NCBI GenBank assembly: GCA_025363755.1 | Contig: JANYLQ010000044.1 | Coordinates: 1 to 64,000, forward strand | Source of the DNA: Hyphomicrobiales bacterium | Lineage (GTDB): Bacteria > Pseudomonadota > Alphaproteobacteria > Rhizobiales > Aestuariivirgaceae | Length of the DNA: 64,000 bases | Direction: 5' to 3' | Shown: positions 32,213 through 41,322 of the stretch, one piece after another | How positions within the stretch are numbered: position 1 is the stretch's first letter | Layout of the letters: each line of letters starts with the position of its first letter | The notes under the pieces: generated by a model | What the model was told of the DNA's origin: nothing | Databases searched by the model: none | What the model saw: the letters and a program-made list of their open reading frames with translations, nothing else | Made by a program: the position numbers and the translations under genes

Positions 32213-32713
32213 CTACTCTTTGCGGGCGTTCCAAAAATCATCCTGCAATTTTGCGGCCTCAACTTCAAGCATTGGCCCCACTATTTCTGTTGCTCTTTGG
32301 CCGGCTTCAAAAACAATGTGACATGGCAAATCCAAAGTTGGGTTTTCTTCATGGTCGCCCGTCTGTTCTTTCAGCGCCTTCTCGGTTTGTCCAAACACCA
32401 CGCGGCCGATGCCCGCCCAATAGATGGCACCTGAACACATGGCGCAGGGCTCTGCGGATGTATAAAGTGTGCAACCTTGTAAAAATGCCACATCATATTT
32501 CTTAGCCGCGCGAGACGCCAAAATGCGTTCGGCATGAGCCGTCCGGTCACCGCCCTCAGAAGTGTAACCGTTGCCTTGCTCCATCAACACATTACCATCT
32601 GCGTCGGCCAGAACCGAACCGAAGGGATGATCACCCGATTCACGAGCGCGTTTGGCGACCTCAAAACTCAGCCGTAACAGTTTTTCATCTTCCGGTCGGT
32701 GTGACTTTTCCAT
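32213..32713 (-). CDS. Nucleobase/nucleoside deaminase B
   Basis: This is a second zinc-dependent deaminase, 166 aa, paralogous to the gene just downstream. Zinc-binding and catalytic motifs are HAE (TAHAERILASRA) and PCAMC (SAEPCAMCSGAIYWAGI). The C-terminal part with LDLPCHIVFEAGQRATEIVGPM is like guanine-deaminase-type relatives (GuaD-like). The first gene of a two-gene operon, it is divergent from the BMP-type nucleoside ABC importer across a 170-bp region. Together they suggest uptake of nucleosides or bases followed by deamination that releases ammonium. No purine-riboswitch-like fold is visible in the intergenic region. Confidence 0.85.
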   Translation of the reverse strand: MEKSHRPEDEKLLRLSFEVAKRARESGDHPFGSVLADADGNVLMEQGNGYTSEGGDRTAHAERILASRAAKKYDVAFLQGCTLYTSAEPCAMCSGAIYWAGIGRVVFGQTEKALKEQTGDHEENPTLDLPCHIVFEAGQRATEIVGPMLEVEAAKLQDDFWNARKE

Positions 32714-32883
32714 ATGCAGTTCCTTGGCAAAATTTAGGGCAACGCGTTAATAATTGTGCAGAAACCTTGAATTCTCGATTTTTGCCCAATTTTTTTTCAG
32801 GGTTTACTTGCCTGTCATTTCCATTCTGCGCATAGTGCTTGAAAATCTGGTGAAAAGCCAGCGACGGGGATGTGGATAAACGG

Positions 32884-34401
32884 ATGACGGCGCACGGGCC
32901 TCTGCGGCTTGAATTGAGGGGGATTTCAAAGCAATTCCCTGGTGTCTTGGCCAATGATCACGTGAGTGTTCAGGTTGGCGCGGGTGAGATTCACGCATTG
33001 CTTGGCGAAAATGGTGCGGGCAAATCTACGCTCGTTAAAATGATTTACGGCATCATGCAGCCAGACCAGGGCGAGATTGTTTGGAACGGCGAAACTTTGC
33101 GCATCGCCTCTCCCAAAGCCGCACGCAAGCTGGGCATTGGCATGGTGTTTCAACATTTCTCGCTTTTTGAAGCCCTCACAGTGTTAGAAAATATCGCGCT
33201 TGGTTTAGATGCAAAAATTTCGCAGCGCGATCTTGAAACAGAAATTCGCAAAGTAATGGATCAATATGGTTTGAAGCTTGATCCGCAGCGAGTTGTGGCC
33301 ACGCTCAGCGTGGGTGAACGCCAGCGCATTGAAATTGTGCGTGCGTTACTGCTCAATCCCAAGCTCCTGATCATGGATGAGCCGACTTCAGTTCTTACAC
33401 CTCAGGAAGTCGAACAGTTGTTTGAAACTTTGCGCCAGCTTTCCGCTGGTGGATGCTCCATCCTTTATATTTCGCACAAGCTGCATGAAATTGTTGCCCT
33501 CTGTGAAACCGCTACAATTCTGCGCGGTGGCAAACTTGTGGCCACATGCGACCCGCGCAAGAAGACTTCGCGCGAAATGGCGGAGTTGATGATTGGAGCA
33601 AATCTTAAAGATGTTTCTAAAGCCCAGACTAGCACGTTTGGTGCGTCCAAGTTTGAAGTGAAGTCTTTGAGCATGCCAAAGCGCGGTGATTTCGGCGTGG
33701 CATTGCATGATATTAGTTTTGATGTTCGTGCGGGTGAAATTTATGGAATTGCCGGTGTTGCGGGTAATGGCCAAAATGAATTGCTTGAAGTTTTGAGTGG
33801 CGAAGTTGTTTCACAAAATTCAGGTTCAATATTGCTTGATGGTAAAGCGCTAGGACACATGGGGCCTTCTGATCGCCGTCAGTTGGGGCTTTGCTCGGTG
33901 CCTGAGGAACGCAATGGCCACGCGGCCGTTGGTGAATTCAATTTGACGGAGAATACGCTGCTCACAGCGCGGCAACGCAAAGGTCTGGTCGCAAATGGTA
34001 TGATTGATGGCGGTAAGACCAGTGGATTTGCGGCCAGTGTGATCGAAAGTTTCAAAGTGAAAGCCCTTGGCCCCACATCTTTAGCGGGATCGCTTTCTGG
34101 CGGAAACTTACAAAAATTCATCATGGGTCGCGAGATTTTGCAAGCGCCAGATGTGCTCATTGTGAGCCAACCCACATGGGGCGTTGATGCGGGTGCTGCC
34201 TCGGCCATTCGCCAAGCCATTGTAGACCTTGCGGCCAAGGGTTCGGCCATTGTCGTGATCAGTCAAGATTTGGACGAGCTTCTCGATTTGAGCGACACGA
34301 TGAGCGTTATCAACCTTGGCCGCTTATCACCTCCGCGAAAAGTCGGCACAATATCGATAGAGGAAATAGGCCTGCTGATGGGTGGTGTGCATGCGCATTA
34401 A
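32884..34401 (+). CDS. Nucleoside ABC transporter ATP-binding protein (two ATPase domains)
   Basis: This tandem ATPase of about 505 aa energises a BMP-type importer (NupA/YufO-like). The first domain is complete: Walker A LLGENGAGKST, signature LSVGERQRIEI, Walker B LLIMDEPTSVL and switch SHKL. The second domain is degenerate in part: Walker A-like GVAGNGQNELL, a good signature LSGGNLQKFIMGREI, and a Walker B region VLIVSQPTWGVD in which the usual aspartate and glutamate are replaced. This asymmetry is known in this family. I favour ATG 32884 (GGAT six bases upstream) over GTG 32872. Its end overlaps the first permease by 11 bases. Confidence 0.9.
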   Translation: MTAHGPLRLELRGISKQFPGVLANDHVSVQVGAGEIHALLGENGAGKSTLVKMIYGIMQPDQGEIVWNGETLRIASPKAARKLGIGMVFQHFSLFEALTVLENIALGLDAKISQRDLETEIRKVMDQYGLKLDPQRVVATLSVGERQRIEIVRALLLNPKLLIMDEPTSVLTPQEVEQLFETLRQLSAGGCSILYISHKLHEIVALCETATILRGGKLVATCDPRKKTSREMAELMIGANLKDVSKAQTSTFGASKFEVKSLSMPKRGDFGVALHDISFDVRAGEIYGIAGVAGNGQNELLEVLSGEVVSQNSGSILLDGKALGHMGPSDRRQLGLCSVPEERNGHAAVGEFNLTENTLLTARQRKGLVANGMIDGGKTSGFAASVIESFKVKALGPTSLAGSLSGGNLQKFIMGREILQAPDVLIVSQPTWGVDAGAASAIRQAIVDLAAKGSAIVVISQDLDELLDLSDTMSVINLGRLSPPRKVGTISIEEIGLLMGGVHAH

Positions 34402-35467
34402 TTTCGAAAAGCGCCCGGAGCCCAGCAAGCTGATGCAAGTGGCCACACCAATAGCTGCGGTGGTTCTGACTATGATCATTGGTGCGATACTTTTTGATGC
34501 GTTGGGGTTTGACGGTCAGCGTACCATCAAAGAATTTTTCTTCACGCCTGTGCTGTCGTCTTACAAATGGCAAGATGTGGCCACCAAGGCAGCGCCTTTG
34601 ATCATCATCGCATTAGGGTTGTCTCTTGGGAACACGGCCAAAGTTTGGAACATAGGTGCCGAGGGGCAATATATTGTGGGTGCCATCGCTGGGGCAGGCG
34701 TGGCGTATCTCACACCTAATGTCACAGGCCATTGGGTTCTCGTTTTGATGCTGATTGCGGGTGTTATCGGTGGTGCGGTTTATGCCGCTATCCCGGCAAT
34801 TTTGCGCACAAGGTTTAAAGTGAATGAAGTGCTTTCCAGTTTGATGCTGGTTTATGTTTCACTTCAACTCCTTAGTTATCTCATCACTGGCCCTTGGAAA
34901 GACCCTAACGGTCACAACTTCCCGCAAACCGCAGCGTTTACGGATGCACAGCTTTTGCCACGCTTGATTCCGGGCACATCCATTCCGCCGGGCTTAATCT
35001 TTGCCATCGTACTCACTATTGTTTTTTGGGTTGTGATGAAGAGATCGCTTTATGGTTTCAACGTGCGCGTCAGCGGTGCAGCACCACATGCAGCGCGTTA
35101 TGGCGGGTTCAATGCTAATCAAACAATTTGGTCAACTTTAATGATCAGCGGCGGCATGGCCGGGCTTGCAGGAATTCTGGAAGCCACAAGCCAGCTCGGC
35201 CAGCTCAATCTCGGCTTTCCGTCAGGCTATGGCTTCACCGCTATCATTGTTTCATTCTTAGGGCGCTTAAACCCCATCGGCATTTTCATTGCTGGCTTTG
35301 TGCTGGCCATTACCTCTGTCGGCGGTCAAGTGGCGCAAACCACGGTGCATGTGCCCAGCGCTGCTGGCGGCATTTTTCAAGCGTTGATGCTGTTTCTCAT
35401 TCTTGCAGGTGATGTGTTGGTGCGCTACCGCCTTCGCATTCAGCGCAACCTGGGAGCGGCAGCATGA
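34391..35467 (+). CDS. Nucleoside ABC transporter permease 1
   Basis: This is a BPD_transp_2 family membrane permease of about 358 aa (NupB/YufP-like). It has eight or more hydrophobic segments. The conserved core LGLSLGNTAKVWNIGAEGQYIVGAIAGAG (the NIGAEGQ element, about residues 73-86) is typical of the nucleoside/BMP group. Later segments include GYGFTAIIVSFLGRLNPIGIF. The ATG at 34391 lies within the end of the ATPase gene, and the stop overlaps permease 2 by four bases. The two permeases form the heterodimeric channel of the importer. Confidence 0.9.
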   Translation: MRINFEKRPEPSKLMQVATPIAAVVLTMIIGAILFDALGFDGQRTIKEFFFTPVLSSYKWQDVATKAAPLIIIALGLSLGNTAKVWNIGAEGQYIVGAIAGAGVAYLTPNVTGHWVLVLMLIAGVIGGAVYAAIPAILRTRFKVNEVLSSLMLVYVSLQLLSYLITGPWKDPNGHNFPQTAAFTDAQLLPRLIPGTSIPPGLIFAIVLTIVFWVVMKRSLYGFNVRVSGAAPHAARYGGFNANQTIWSTLMISGGMAGLAGILEATSQLGQLNLGFPSGYGFTAIIVSFLGRLNPIGIFIAGFVLAITSVGGQVAQTTVHVPSAAGGIFQALMLFLILAGDVLVRYRLRIQRNLGAAA

Positions 35468-36387
35468 CGCTGGATTTTTTCATCTCCGCATTTATCACTG
35501 TCATCGGAATCTCCACGCCTATTTTGCTCGCAGCCACAGGCGAGCTTGTGGTTGAAAAAAGCGGCGTCTTAAATCTTGGTGTTGAAGGTATGATGTTGAT
35601 TGGCGCGGTTACGGGCTTTGCTGTCACCTTTACGACATTCAACCCTTGGCTTGGCATGTTGGCGGCAGCGGCGGCAGGTGCAGCGGCATCGCTGGTGTTT
35701 GGGCTTTTGGTTTTGACATTTGGCGCCAATCAAGTGGCCACAGGGCTTGCCTTGGCAATTTTTGGCATTGGGCTGTCAACACTGATTGGCAATAGCTATG
35801 TTGGTATTATCGTGCCGGAATTTTCCAGCATTTTCCCGGATGGTTGGTCGCGTGATCCCATCTTGCGCATTATCTTCGGCCATTCGCCGATGGTCTATTT
35901 CGCCTTGTTCATGGTGTTTGCCGTGGCGTGGTTTCTCAAGCGCACAAGGGCAGGGTTGATCTTGCGCGCTGTGGGTGAGAATGATCATTCAGCACACTCT
36001 ATCGGCTATTCCGTCATCGGCATTCGCTACAGTGCCATTGCCTTTGGTGGTGCCATGGCTGGCATCGCCGGCAGTTATTTCTCGATGGTAATCACGCCCA
36101 TGTGGGCGCAGCAAATGACAGCGGGCAGGGGCTGGATAGCGCTTGCTCTTGTGGTGTTTGCCGGATGGAAACCAAGTCGCCTTTTGGGTGGCGCTTATTT
36201 CTTTGGTATTCTCATGACTCTGGAGTTTTATGCCAAAGCTTCAAAGAACGCTATTTTACCGTCACAGTTCTGGGCTGCAATGCCTTATCTGATGGCGATT
36301 ATCGTATTGGCTGTTATTTCAGCGCGTGAACGCACCGGAAGCGAAGCGCCCGCCTGTCTTGGCAAGCCATTTATGCCGACTGACTAA
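35464..36387 (+). CDS. Nucleoside ABC transporter permease 2
   Basis: This second membrane permease of the importer has 307 aa (NupC/YufQ-like, BPD_transp_2). The group-specific stretch VVEKSGVLNLGVEGMMLIGAVTGF (residues about 28-51), with the NLGVEGM element, matches the partner permease element NIGAEGQ. A further conserved block is GRGWIALALVVFAGWKPSRLLGGAYFFG. About eight hydrophobic segments are seen. It overlaps permease 1 by four bases (ATGA), and the binding protein follows after 23 bp. It pairs with permease 1 to carry purine nucleosides or related bases across the inner membrane. Confidence 0.9.
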   Translation: MTLDFFISAFITVIGISTPILLAATGELVVEKSGVLNLGVEGMMLIGAVTGFAVTFTTFNPWLGMLAAAAAGAAASLVFGLLVLTFGANQVATGLALAIFGIGLSTLIGNSYVGIIVPEFSSIFPDGWSRDPILRIIFGHSPMVYFALFMVFAVAWFLKRTRAGLILRAVGENDHSAHSIGYSVIGIRYSAIAFGGAMAGIAGSYFSMVITPMWAQQMTAGRGWIALALVVFAGWKPSRLLGGAYFFGILMTLEFYAKASKNAILPSQFWAAMPYLMAIIVLAVISARERTGSEAPACLGKPFMPTD

Positions 36388-36410
36388 TTTAACTTCAACA
36401 GGGAGACTCT

Positions 36411-37490
36411 ATGATGAAAATGAACAGACGTAATTTGATAAAGGCTAGTGCTGCGGCACTCGCCATGCCAATGATCGGTGGCCGCGCCATGGCTGCTGAT
36501 CCACTCAAAGTGGGCTTTATTTATCTCGGCCCAATCGGCGATTTCGGTTGGACTTGGGCGCATGAAAAGGGCCGCAAGGCCATGGTGGATGCATTGGGCG
36601 GCGCAGTGGTAGCTGACTATGTTGAAAACGTTGCTGAAGACGCATCGGCTGTTCCAATTATTCGCGATTTGGCCCAACAAGGCCATAAGCTGATCTTCAC
36701 AAGCTCATTCGGCTATATGGATCAGACGCTGCAAGTTGCAAAAGAATTTCCTGATGTGAAGTTCGAACACTGCACAGGCTTCAAGCGCGCTGACAATGTT
36801 GCAACCTATAACTCACGCTTCCACCAAGGCCGTTCCGTGCTCGGCACAATCGCTGGCATGACCACCAAGACCAACACCATCGGCTATCTCGGCTCCTTCA
36901 AGGTTCCTGAAGTGGTCATGGGCATCAACGCATTCACACTCGCAGCTCAAGCTGTGAACCCAAATGTAAAAGTGAAGATGGTGATGATTGACTCGTGGTT
37001 TGATCCTGCCAAGGAAGCAGCTGCCGCCGAAACCCTCGCCAACCTCGGTTGCGATGTGATCACCGCCCACACAGATAGCGCTGCCTGCCTGCAAGTTTGC
37101 GAAAAGAAGGGCATTTACGGCTTTGGCCAAGGCGCTGACATGTCACGCTTTGCACCTAAGGCGCATTTGACTGCAATCGAAGACATCTGGGGTCCTTATT
37201 ACACCTCACGTGCCAAAGCTGTTCTCGATGGTTCATGGAAATCGGGCGATACTTGGTGGGGCTTCAAGGAAGGCTCGGTCGTGATCTCGCCGTATAACGC
37301 TTCAGTCTCCAAGGAAATTGCTGCGGCCGCAGACAAGATCCAAGCAGGTTGGAAAGATGGCAGCTATGACGTGTTCACCGGCCCTATCGCCGATCAATCA
37401 GGCGCCGAAAAAATCGCCAAGGGCGCCAAGCTCGATGACGGCGCATTGGCCGGCATGGATTGGTTCGTGAAGGGTGTTGAAGGCGCGTAA
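36411..37490 (+). CDS. BMP-family ABC transporter substrate-binding protein
   Basis: This is a periplasmic binding protein of the basic membrane protein (BMP/PnrA-like) family, 359 aa. The N-terminus carries a twin-arginine signal (MNRRNLIKASAAALAMP) with a likely cleavage after GGRAMAA. The mature part begins PLKVGFIYLGPIGDFGWTWAHEKGR, the family hallmark. Aromatic and acidic residues in GDFGWT and the stretch ITAHTDSAACLQVCEKKG form the ligand pocket in relatives. Members bind purine nucleosides, and this fits the neighbouring deaminases. GGGAG five bases upstream supports the first of two ATGs. It is unusual that the binding-protein gene is last in the operon. A strong hairpin follows it. 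Confidence 0.9.
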   Translation: MMKMNRRNLIKASAAALAMPMIGGRAMAADPLKVGFIYLGPIGDFGWTWAHEKGRKAMVDALGGAVVADYVENVAEDASAVPIIRDLAQQGHKLIFTSSFGYMDQTLQVAKEFPDVKFEHCTGFKRADNVATYNSRFHQGRSVLGTIAGMTTKTNTIGYLGSFKVPEVVMGINAFTLAAQAVNPNVKVKMVMIDSWFDPAKEAAAAETLANLGCDVITAHTDSAACLQVCEKKGIYGFGQGADMSRFAPKAHLTAIEDIWGPYYTSRAKAVLDGSWKSGDTWWGFKEGSVVISPYNASVSKEIAAAADKIQAGWKDGSYDVFTGPIADQSGAEKIAKGAKLDDGALAGMDWFVKGVEGA

Positions 37491-37503
37491 CTCGCACTGT
37501 GTA

Positions 37504-37528
37504 TCCCTCCCCTCATACAGGGGAGGGA
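37504..37528 (+). terminator. Terminator of the nucleoside importer operon
   Basis: A perfect 10-bp stem (TCCCTCCCCT with AGGGGAGGGA) around a 5-base loop lies 13 bp after the binding-protein stop. Only a weak T-rich tail follows (TATAGTCTTGTT). Confidence 0.65.
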
Positions 37529-37980
37529 TATAGTCTTGTTCGAAATTTGAACTTTTAAGACTTCACGAGTGACTTGATCCCTGCAAACTGATCCAAAAAT
37601 AATTAGAGTCTAATCCCGTTTTTTAGCAGTAGACCATGAAGCAGAGCAGACTAACGAAGAGCAGTTTCTTGGAATATTGCAGGAGCAATAAAGCGGCATG
37701 ACTGTTTCTGAGAACATTGCTGAAAACCGAAAGATATTAGAAAAGTCCAAAAGAATTTGTTATCCCTCGAACTCAGCCGGGAGTATTTAGCCAGGTCTCT
37801 AAAGGATGGCGCACTCTCAAGACAGGATTTGTTGGGTTTTTACAAGGTGCGGATGTTACTGCAAAGTATAAAGCAATTGAAACCCAAATATTGAGTATTT
37901 AGACTTTGAGGTGACAAGTGCGACGTTTTGAGTGTAAGTTCGTCGACGTTCAACGACTGCAATCGGGATAAGCATATGAC
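37529..37980. other. 452-bp AT-rich intergenic stretch with IS debris
   Basis: No intact gene. It contains the IS3-type orfA remnant described separately (37636-37710). The remainder shows no further recognisable coding or structured signal. The last 80 bases must hold the promoter and ribosome site of the Sel1 gene, whose start I could not support with a clear ribosome site. Confidence 0.4.
37636..37710 (+). pseudogene. IS3-family orfA remnant
   Basis: The bases from ATG 37636 encode MKQSR, the usual start of IS3-family OrfA. After a frame change, 37656 onward reads EEQFLGILQEQ, then a stop, then SGMTVSE. These match the N-terminal helix-turn-helix region of IS3 OrfA (MKQSR-TEEQ-ILK-E--AGM). 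The fragment is broken by at least one frameshift and one stop, and there is no orfB or terminal repeat. It marks an old insertion. Confidence 0.5.
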
Positions 37981-39117
37981 ATGCGATTAAAGTCCCTCTT
38001 CGTGACATTGGGCGTAGCGTTGTGCCTTGCGGTCAACATAGCTGCGGCAGGACCGTTGGAAGATGCTCAAATAGCTTACAACAATGCTGACTATGAAACT
38101 GCATTGCGCTTACTAATGCCCTTAGCAGATCAGGGCATCCCAGACGCACAATTCAATCTTGGCGTTCTCTATGCGAACGGCCAAGGTGTCGCACTGAACA
38201 ATGGCGAGGCAGTCCGGTGGTATCAAAGGGCCGCAGAGCAAGGATACGCTAACGCCCAATACAATTTGGCCATCATGTACTACAACTGATTTGGCGTGCC
38301 CCAAAACTACACTCAAGCATTAAAATGGTTTCGCAAAGCTGCAGACCAAGGAAACGCTGGTGGCCAAAACTACGTTGGTGGAATGTATCAAGACGGCCAG
38401 GGAGTACCGCAAGACCAGGTTGAAGCTGTCAAATGGTTTCGCAAAGCTGCAGACCAAGGATATGCAATAGCGCAGCGCAACCTCGGCTCCATGTACATTG
38501 ATGGATTTGGAGGGCTACCGAAGGATAGCGTCATCGCAGCTCAATGGTATCGAAAGGCAGCGGAGCAAGGGCTTCCCATTGCGCAATACTTGCTTGGCTC
38601 ATTGTATTTTCATGGTGTAGGTGTCCCACAGGATTATGTCGAGGCGGCAAAATGGAACCGCCTTGCTGCGGAACAAGGACTGGTTGAAGCGCAGGTTGAT
38701 CTTGGTCATAAATATGAAAATGGTCAGGGGGTATCGCAGGATCTGACAGAGGCAGCTGCTTGGTATCGGAAAGCAGCGGAACAAAATAACGCTATGGGGC
38801 AATATAATTTGGGAGTTTGCTATAATCTGGTGAAAGGTGTTCCGGAAGACGGCAAGGAGGCCCTTAAATGGTACCTTAAGGCTGCTGACCAAGGACAACT
38901 AGATTCTCAGTTTAACCTCGGTGCCTTGTATTCAAATGGTAGTCTGGTTCCACAAGACATCTTGCAAGCTCACATGTGGTTCGAACTGGCAAAGAGGGCC
39001 GGTGACATGGAGGCACTGACAAGATTAAAAGAATTAGAAAAGCAAATGAGTCCCGATCAAATAGTATCAAGCACTTGGAGAGCAAACAAATGGGCCGACG
39101 CGCACACGGGGCGGTAG
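37981..39117 (+). pseudogene. Sel1-repeat protein interrupted by an in-frame TGA
   Basis: This would encode a secreted or periplasmic Sel1-like repeat protein of 378 aa. A signal peptide (MRLKSLFVTLGVALCLAVNIAAAG) is followed by eight or nine Sel1 repeats of about 36 residues, each like A-FNLGVLYANGQGV-----EAVRWYQRAAEQG. At 38287-38289 an in-frame TGA follows YYN where a glycine codon (GGA) is expected in NG-FGVPQ. The frame then continues perfectly for the remaining repeats. One base change therefore explains the break. It is either a young pseudogene, a sequencing error, or two separately translated parts, since a GTG at 38296 could restart. Selenocysteine is not expected in this repeat. 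Confidence 0.75.
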
Positions 39118-39529
39118 CTGCGTGGCCTGCACCAGAACTACTAAGAGATAGCCAAGGCTACTTTTTTGGTCTCGCATATAGGAAAATAGCAACCTTGCAT
39201 TTGACTCTCACAATCCAAAATTTTGCTAAACTCTTTAAGGGTCGCCGATCCAATTTCTAAAAAATTCGATTAGTACACTAGGGTGTAATCATTGATGTTC
39301 AAATTCTGGCTTATCACTATACCCACCCAAATACAGGGTAAGGTGGAACGTTCTTGAGTATGAGGGGCGGGGGTTCGAGAAAGCTTTTCGCACACAACTA
39401 GTTTCGCTTAATTTCATTTTATCGACACGTCATCCCTGCGTAAGCAGGGATTTAGCTTCTTCAAGTAGGTGAATAAAGCTGGACCCTTGTTTTCGCAGGG
39501 GCGACGATTTATATCGCAATAATGAACCA
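39118..39529. other. 412-bp intergenic stretch with the second palindromic repeat
   Basis: No gene is supported between the Sel1 pseudogene and the small minus-strand gene. It holds repeat copy 2 (39429-39506), and the rest is AT-rich. A short piece near 39325 (ACCCACCCAAATACAGGGTAAGGTGG) forms only a weak hairpin. Confidence 0.4.
39429..39506. repeat. Palindromic repeat, copy 2 (diverged)
   Basis: About 78 bp with the same plan as 31636-31708: it opens GTCATCCCTGC-GTAA-GCAGGGAT (perfect 8-bp stem) and closes with an imperfect second hairpin, CCCTTG-TTTT-CGCAGGG, ending GCGAC. The second hairpin is degraded compared with copy 1. Confidence 0.65.
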
Positions 39530-39805
39530 TCAACCAGCTTTTGTTGGCGAAGATCGAGGTTTTGATGTTGTCTGTGGAAGTTCAGACTGAGCATCCTTAA
39601 CTTCATCCAAACGCGAAGGTTCACCTCCAGACATACCCTCTTCGGTGGCCACAGAAAGGCGAACGGCGTCCTGCTCCCACGCTGTAAGCGCATCCTGCTT
39701 TTGCTTCGTGGTAAGCGCTTCGTCTTTCACGATCTCTGCTGGTGAGGCGAAATTCCCAACCGGGTCTTCTACCTTCTGCTTTGGCGTGATCTTCTTATTT
39801 GGCAT
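39530..39805 (-). CDS. Small conserved hypothetical protein, 91 aa
   Basis: This is a small, hydrophilic, charged cytoplasmic protein with no recognised domain. The central part PVGNFASPAEIVKDEALTTKQKQDALTAWEQDA looks like two amphipathic helices and resembles small hypothetical proteins often found in Hyphomicrobiales. The last 25 residues are rich in S, P, T and K and probably disordered. The ATG at 39805 is preceded by GGAGG at five bases, a strong ribosome site, which supports it as a real gene. It stands alone between the repeat and the urease cluster. The function is unknown. Confidence 0.7.
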   Translation of the reverse strand: MPNKKITPKQKVEDPVGNFASPAEIVKDEALTTKQKQDALTAWEQDAVRLSVATEEGMSGGEPSRLDEVKDAQSELPQTTSKPRSSPTKAG

Positions 39806-40048
39806 TTTTGCCTCCAAATTTCATTTCTGCGGAGTTGAGAGCAATTAAAACGCAGCACGCGCCATCAAGTTCCGCAGTGGGTTTATTGGAGTGATTTCCG
39901 AAAATGGGTCAACGGTGGCACCAACGTCGTCTTCAGTCAGCTTGCAAGACTTGTTGGCGGAGATTTAACCCAATTCTGGAGACTACACACAAGTAGCAGC
40001 TTCATCGTACGGTGTCAAGGGTTATTTTCATTTATAGGTATTTATTTT

Positions 40049-40675
40049 TTAATTACTTGATAAAACAGTCTTTAACCCGCCAAACTCTTCGATATATGAA
40101 ATCACCTCGCCCAAGCCTTTCTGCCTAAGCAGGTCAGTGAACACATAGGGTCGAACCCCCCGTGCTTTTTTCGTATCGCTTTCCATCACGTCCAAATCGG
40201 CCATTACATGCGGGGCCAAATCAGTTTTATTGATAATCAGTAAATCTGAGCGTGTAATCGCAGGCCCGCCTTTGCGAGGGATTTTTTCGCCTTGGCAGAC
40301 TGAGATCACATAGATCGAAAGGTCGGCCAAATCGGGCGAGAAGGTGGCGGCGAGATTATCGCCGCCCGACTCGATGAAGATCACATCCAAATCCGGGTGG
40401 CGCTTTGACATTTCATCGACGGCCGCCAAATTGAGCGAGGCGTCTTCTCTGATGGCCGTGTGCGGGCAGCCGCCAGTTTCAACACCCATGATGCGGTCTT
40501 CGGGCAGGGCTTGCAAGCGGTTGAGGATCAGCGCGTCTTCCTTGGTGTAAATATCATTGGTGATGACAGCGACCGAATATTTCTCACGCATGGCTTTGCA
40601 GAGTTTCTCCGTCAGCGTGGTTTTACCAGAGCCAACTGGGCCGCCGATGCCGACGCGGAGGGGGCCATTTGTCAT
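40049..40675 (-). CDS. ureG: UreG: urease accessory GTPase
   Basis: This 208-aa SIMIBI-class GTPase supplies energy for nickel insertion into urease. The P-loop is [11 protein letters not shown] (about residues 11-21), followed by [11 protein letters not shown], the metal-binding CPH motif in [19 protein letters not shown] and the base-recognition NKTD (IINKTDLAP). It forms a complex with UreF and UreD on the apo-urease. It is the last gene of the ure operon and overlaps ureF by four bases. Confidence 0.95.
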   Translation of the reverse strand: MTNGPLRVGIGGPVGSGKTTLTEKLCKAMREKYSVAVITNDIYTKEDALILNRLQALPEDRIMGVETGGCPHTAIREDASLNLAAVDEMSKRHPDLDVIFIESGGDNLAATFSPDLADLSIYVISVCQGEKIPRKGGPAITRSDLLIINKTDLAPHVMADLDVMESDTKKARGVRPYVFTDLLRQKGLGEVISYIEEFGGLKTVLSSN

Positions 40676-41322
40676 GTGCGAAAAATCCTTGGTTGAAGAT
40701 GTTCGTGGTTCATCGCGGCGATATCAGCCAACAATGTGCAACTTCCCAAGTCATCAAGCGATGCCTTTGCAGCACGGTTTGCAGTTCCGGAAATGATGAG
40801 CATCAGATTTTTCAAAACATGAAGCCCTGCTGTTTGACCAAGTGGCACGAGGCGCACCGCCACTGAAACTTGCGCTGCCGCGAAACCTTGCAGGAAAGCG
40901 AGCAAGGCGGAATGTCGATCAACACCCATTGACTTACAGGCCACGCCAGCAGCAATCGCATATGCTAAATCACCATCTACAAATTTTACATTTGTGAAAA
41001 CCGAAGCCGCAATTGCAAAGCTGCGCCCTAGTTGCGTGGTTTCTAAATAACGCTCAGATGATGAGGCCATGCCGAGTGCGAGTTCATTTAACTCGGCTGC
41101 ATCACCGTTCCAACACTGGGCAAACAACACGGCATCATTCCAACCTGAACCTTGCGTCATCAAATCGGCAATCCAAGTTTCAACTTCGTTTTGCTTCGTA
41201 ATTTCATTTTCAACAATCGCCGTCTCTAAACCGTGCGAATAAGCAAAGCTGCCGATTGGAAAAGCCGGAGACATCCAGTTGAGCAACAATAGAAGTTGCG
41301 AAGCTACAATTTCAGTGGGCAT
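40672..41322 (-). CDS. ureF: UreF: urease accessory protein
   Basis: This 216-aa all-helical accessory protein recruits UreG and checks its GTPase activity during nickel-centre assembly. The N-terminal [22 protein letters not shown] and the later [31 protein letters not shown] stretch are typical. I begin it at the ATG 41322, which matches the usual N-terminus ([14 protein letters not shown]) and overlaps ureE by 11 bases. An in-frame start at 41376 would add 18 unlikely residues. Confidence 0.9.
   Translation of the reverse strand: MPTEIVASQLLLLLNWMSPAFPIGSFAYSHGLETAIVENEITKQNEVETWIADLMTQGSGWNDAVLFAQCWNGDAAELNELALGMASSSERYLETTQLGRSFAIAASVFTNVKFVDGDLAYAIAAGVACKSMGVDRHSALLAFLQGFAAAQVSVAVRLVPLGQTAGLHVLKNLMLIISGTANRAAKASLDDLGSCTLLADIAAMNHEHLQPRIFRT

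Noticed and set aside
32714..32883. Possible purine riboswitch upstream of the nucleoside importer
   Set aside because: No three-way-junction pattern or conserved core of the purine aptamer can be seen.
38287..38289. Selenocysteine codon in the Sel1 gene
   Set aside because: The position normally holds glycine in the repeat, and no SECIS-like hairpin follows the TGA.
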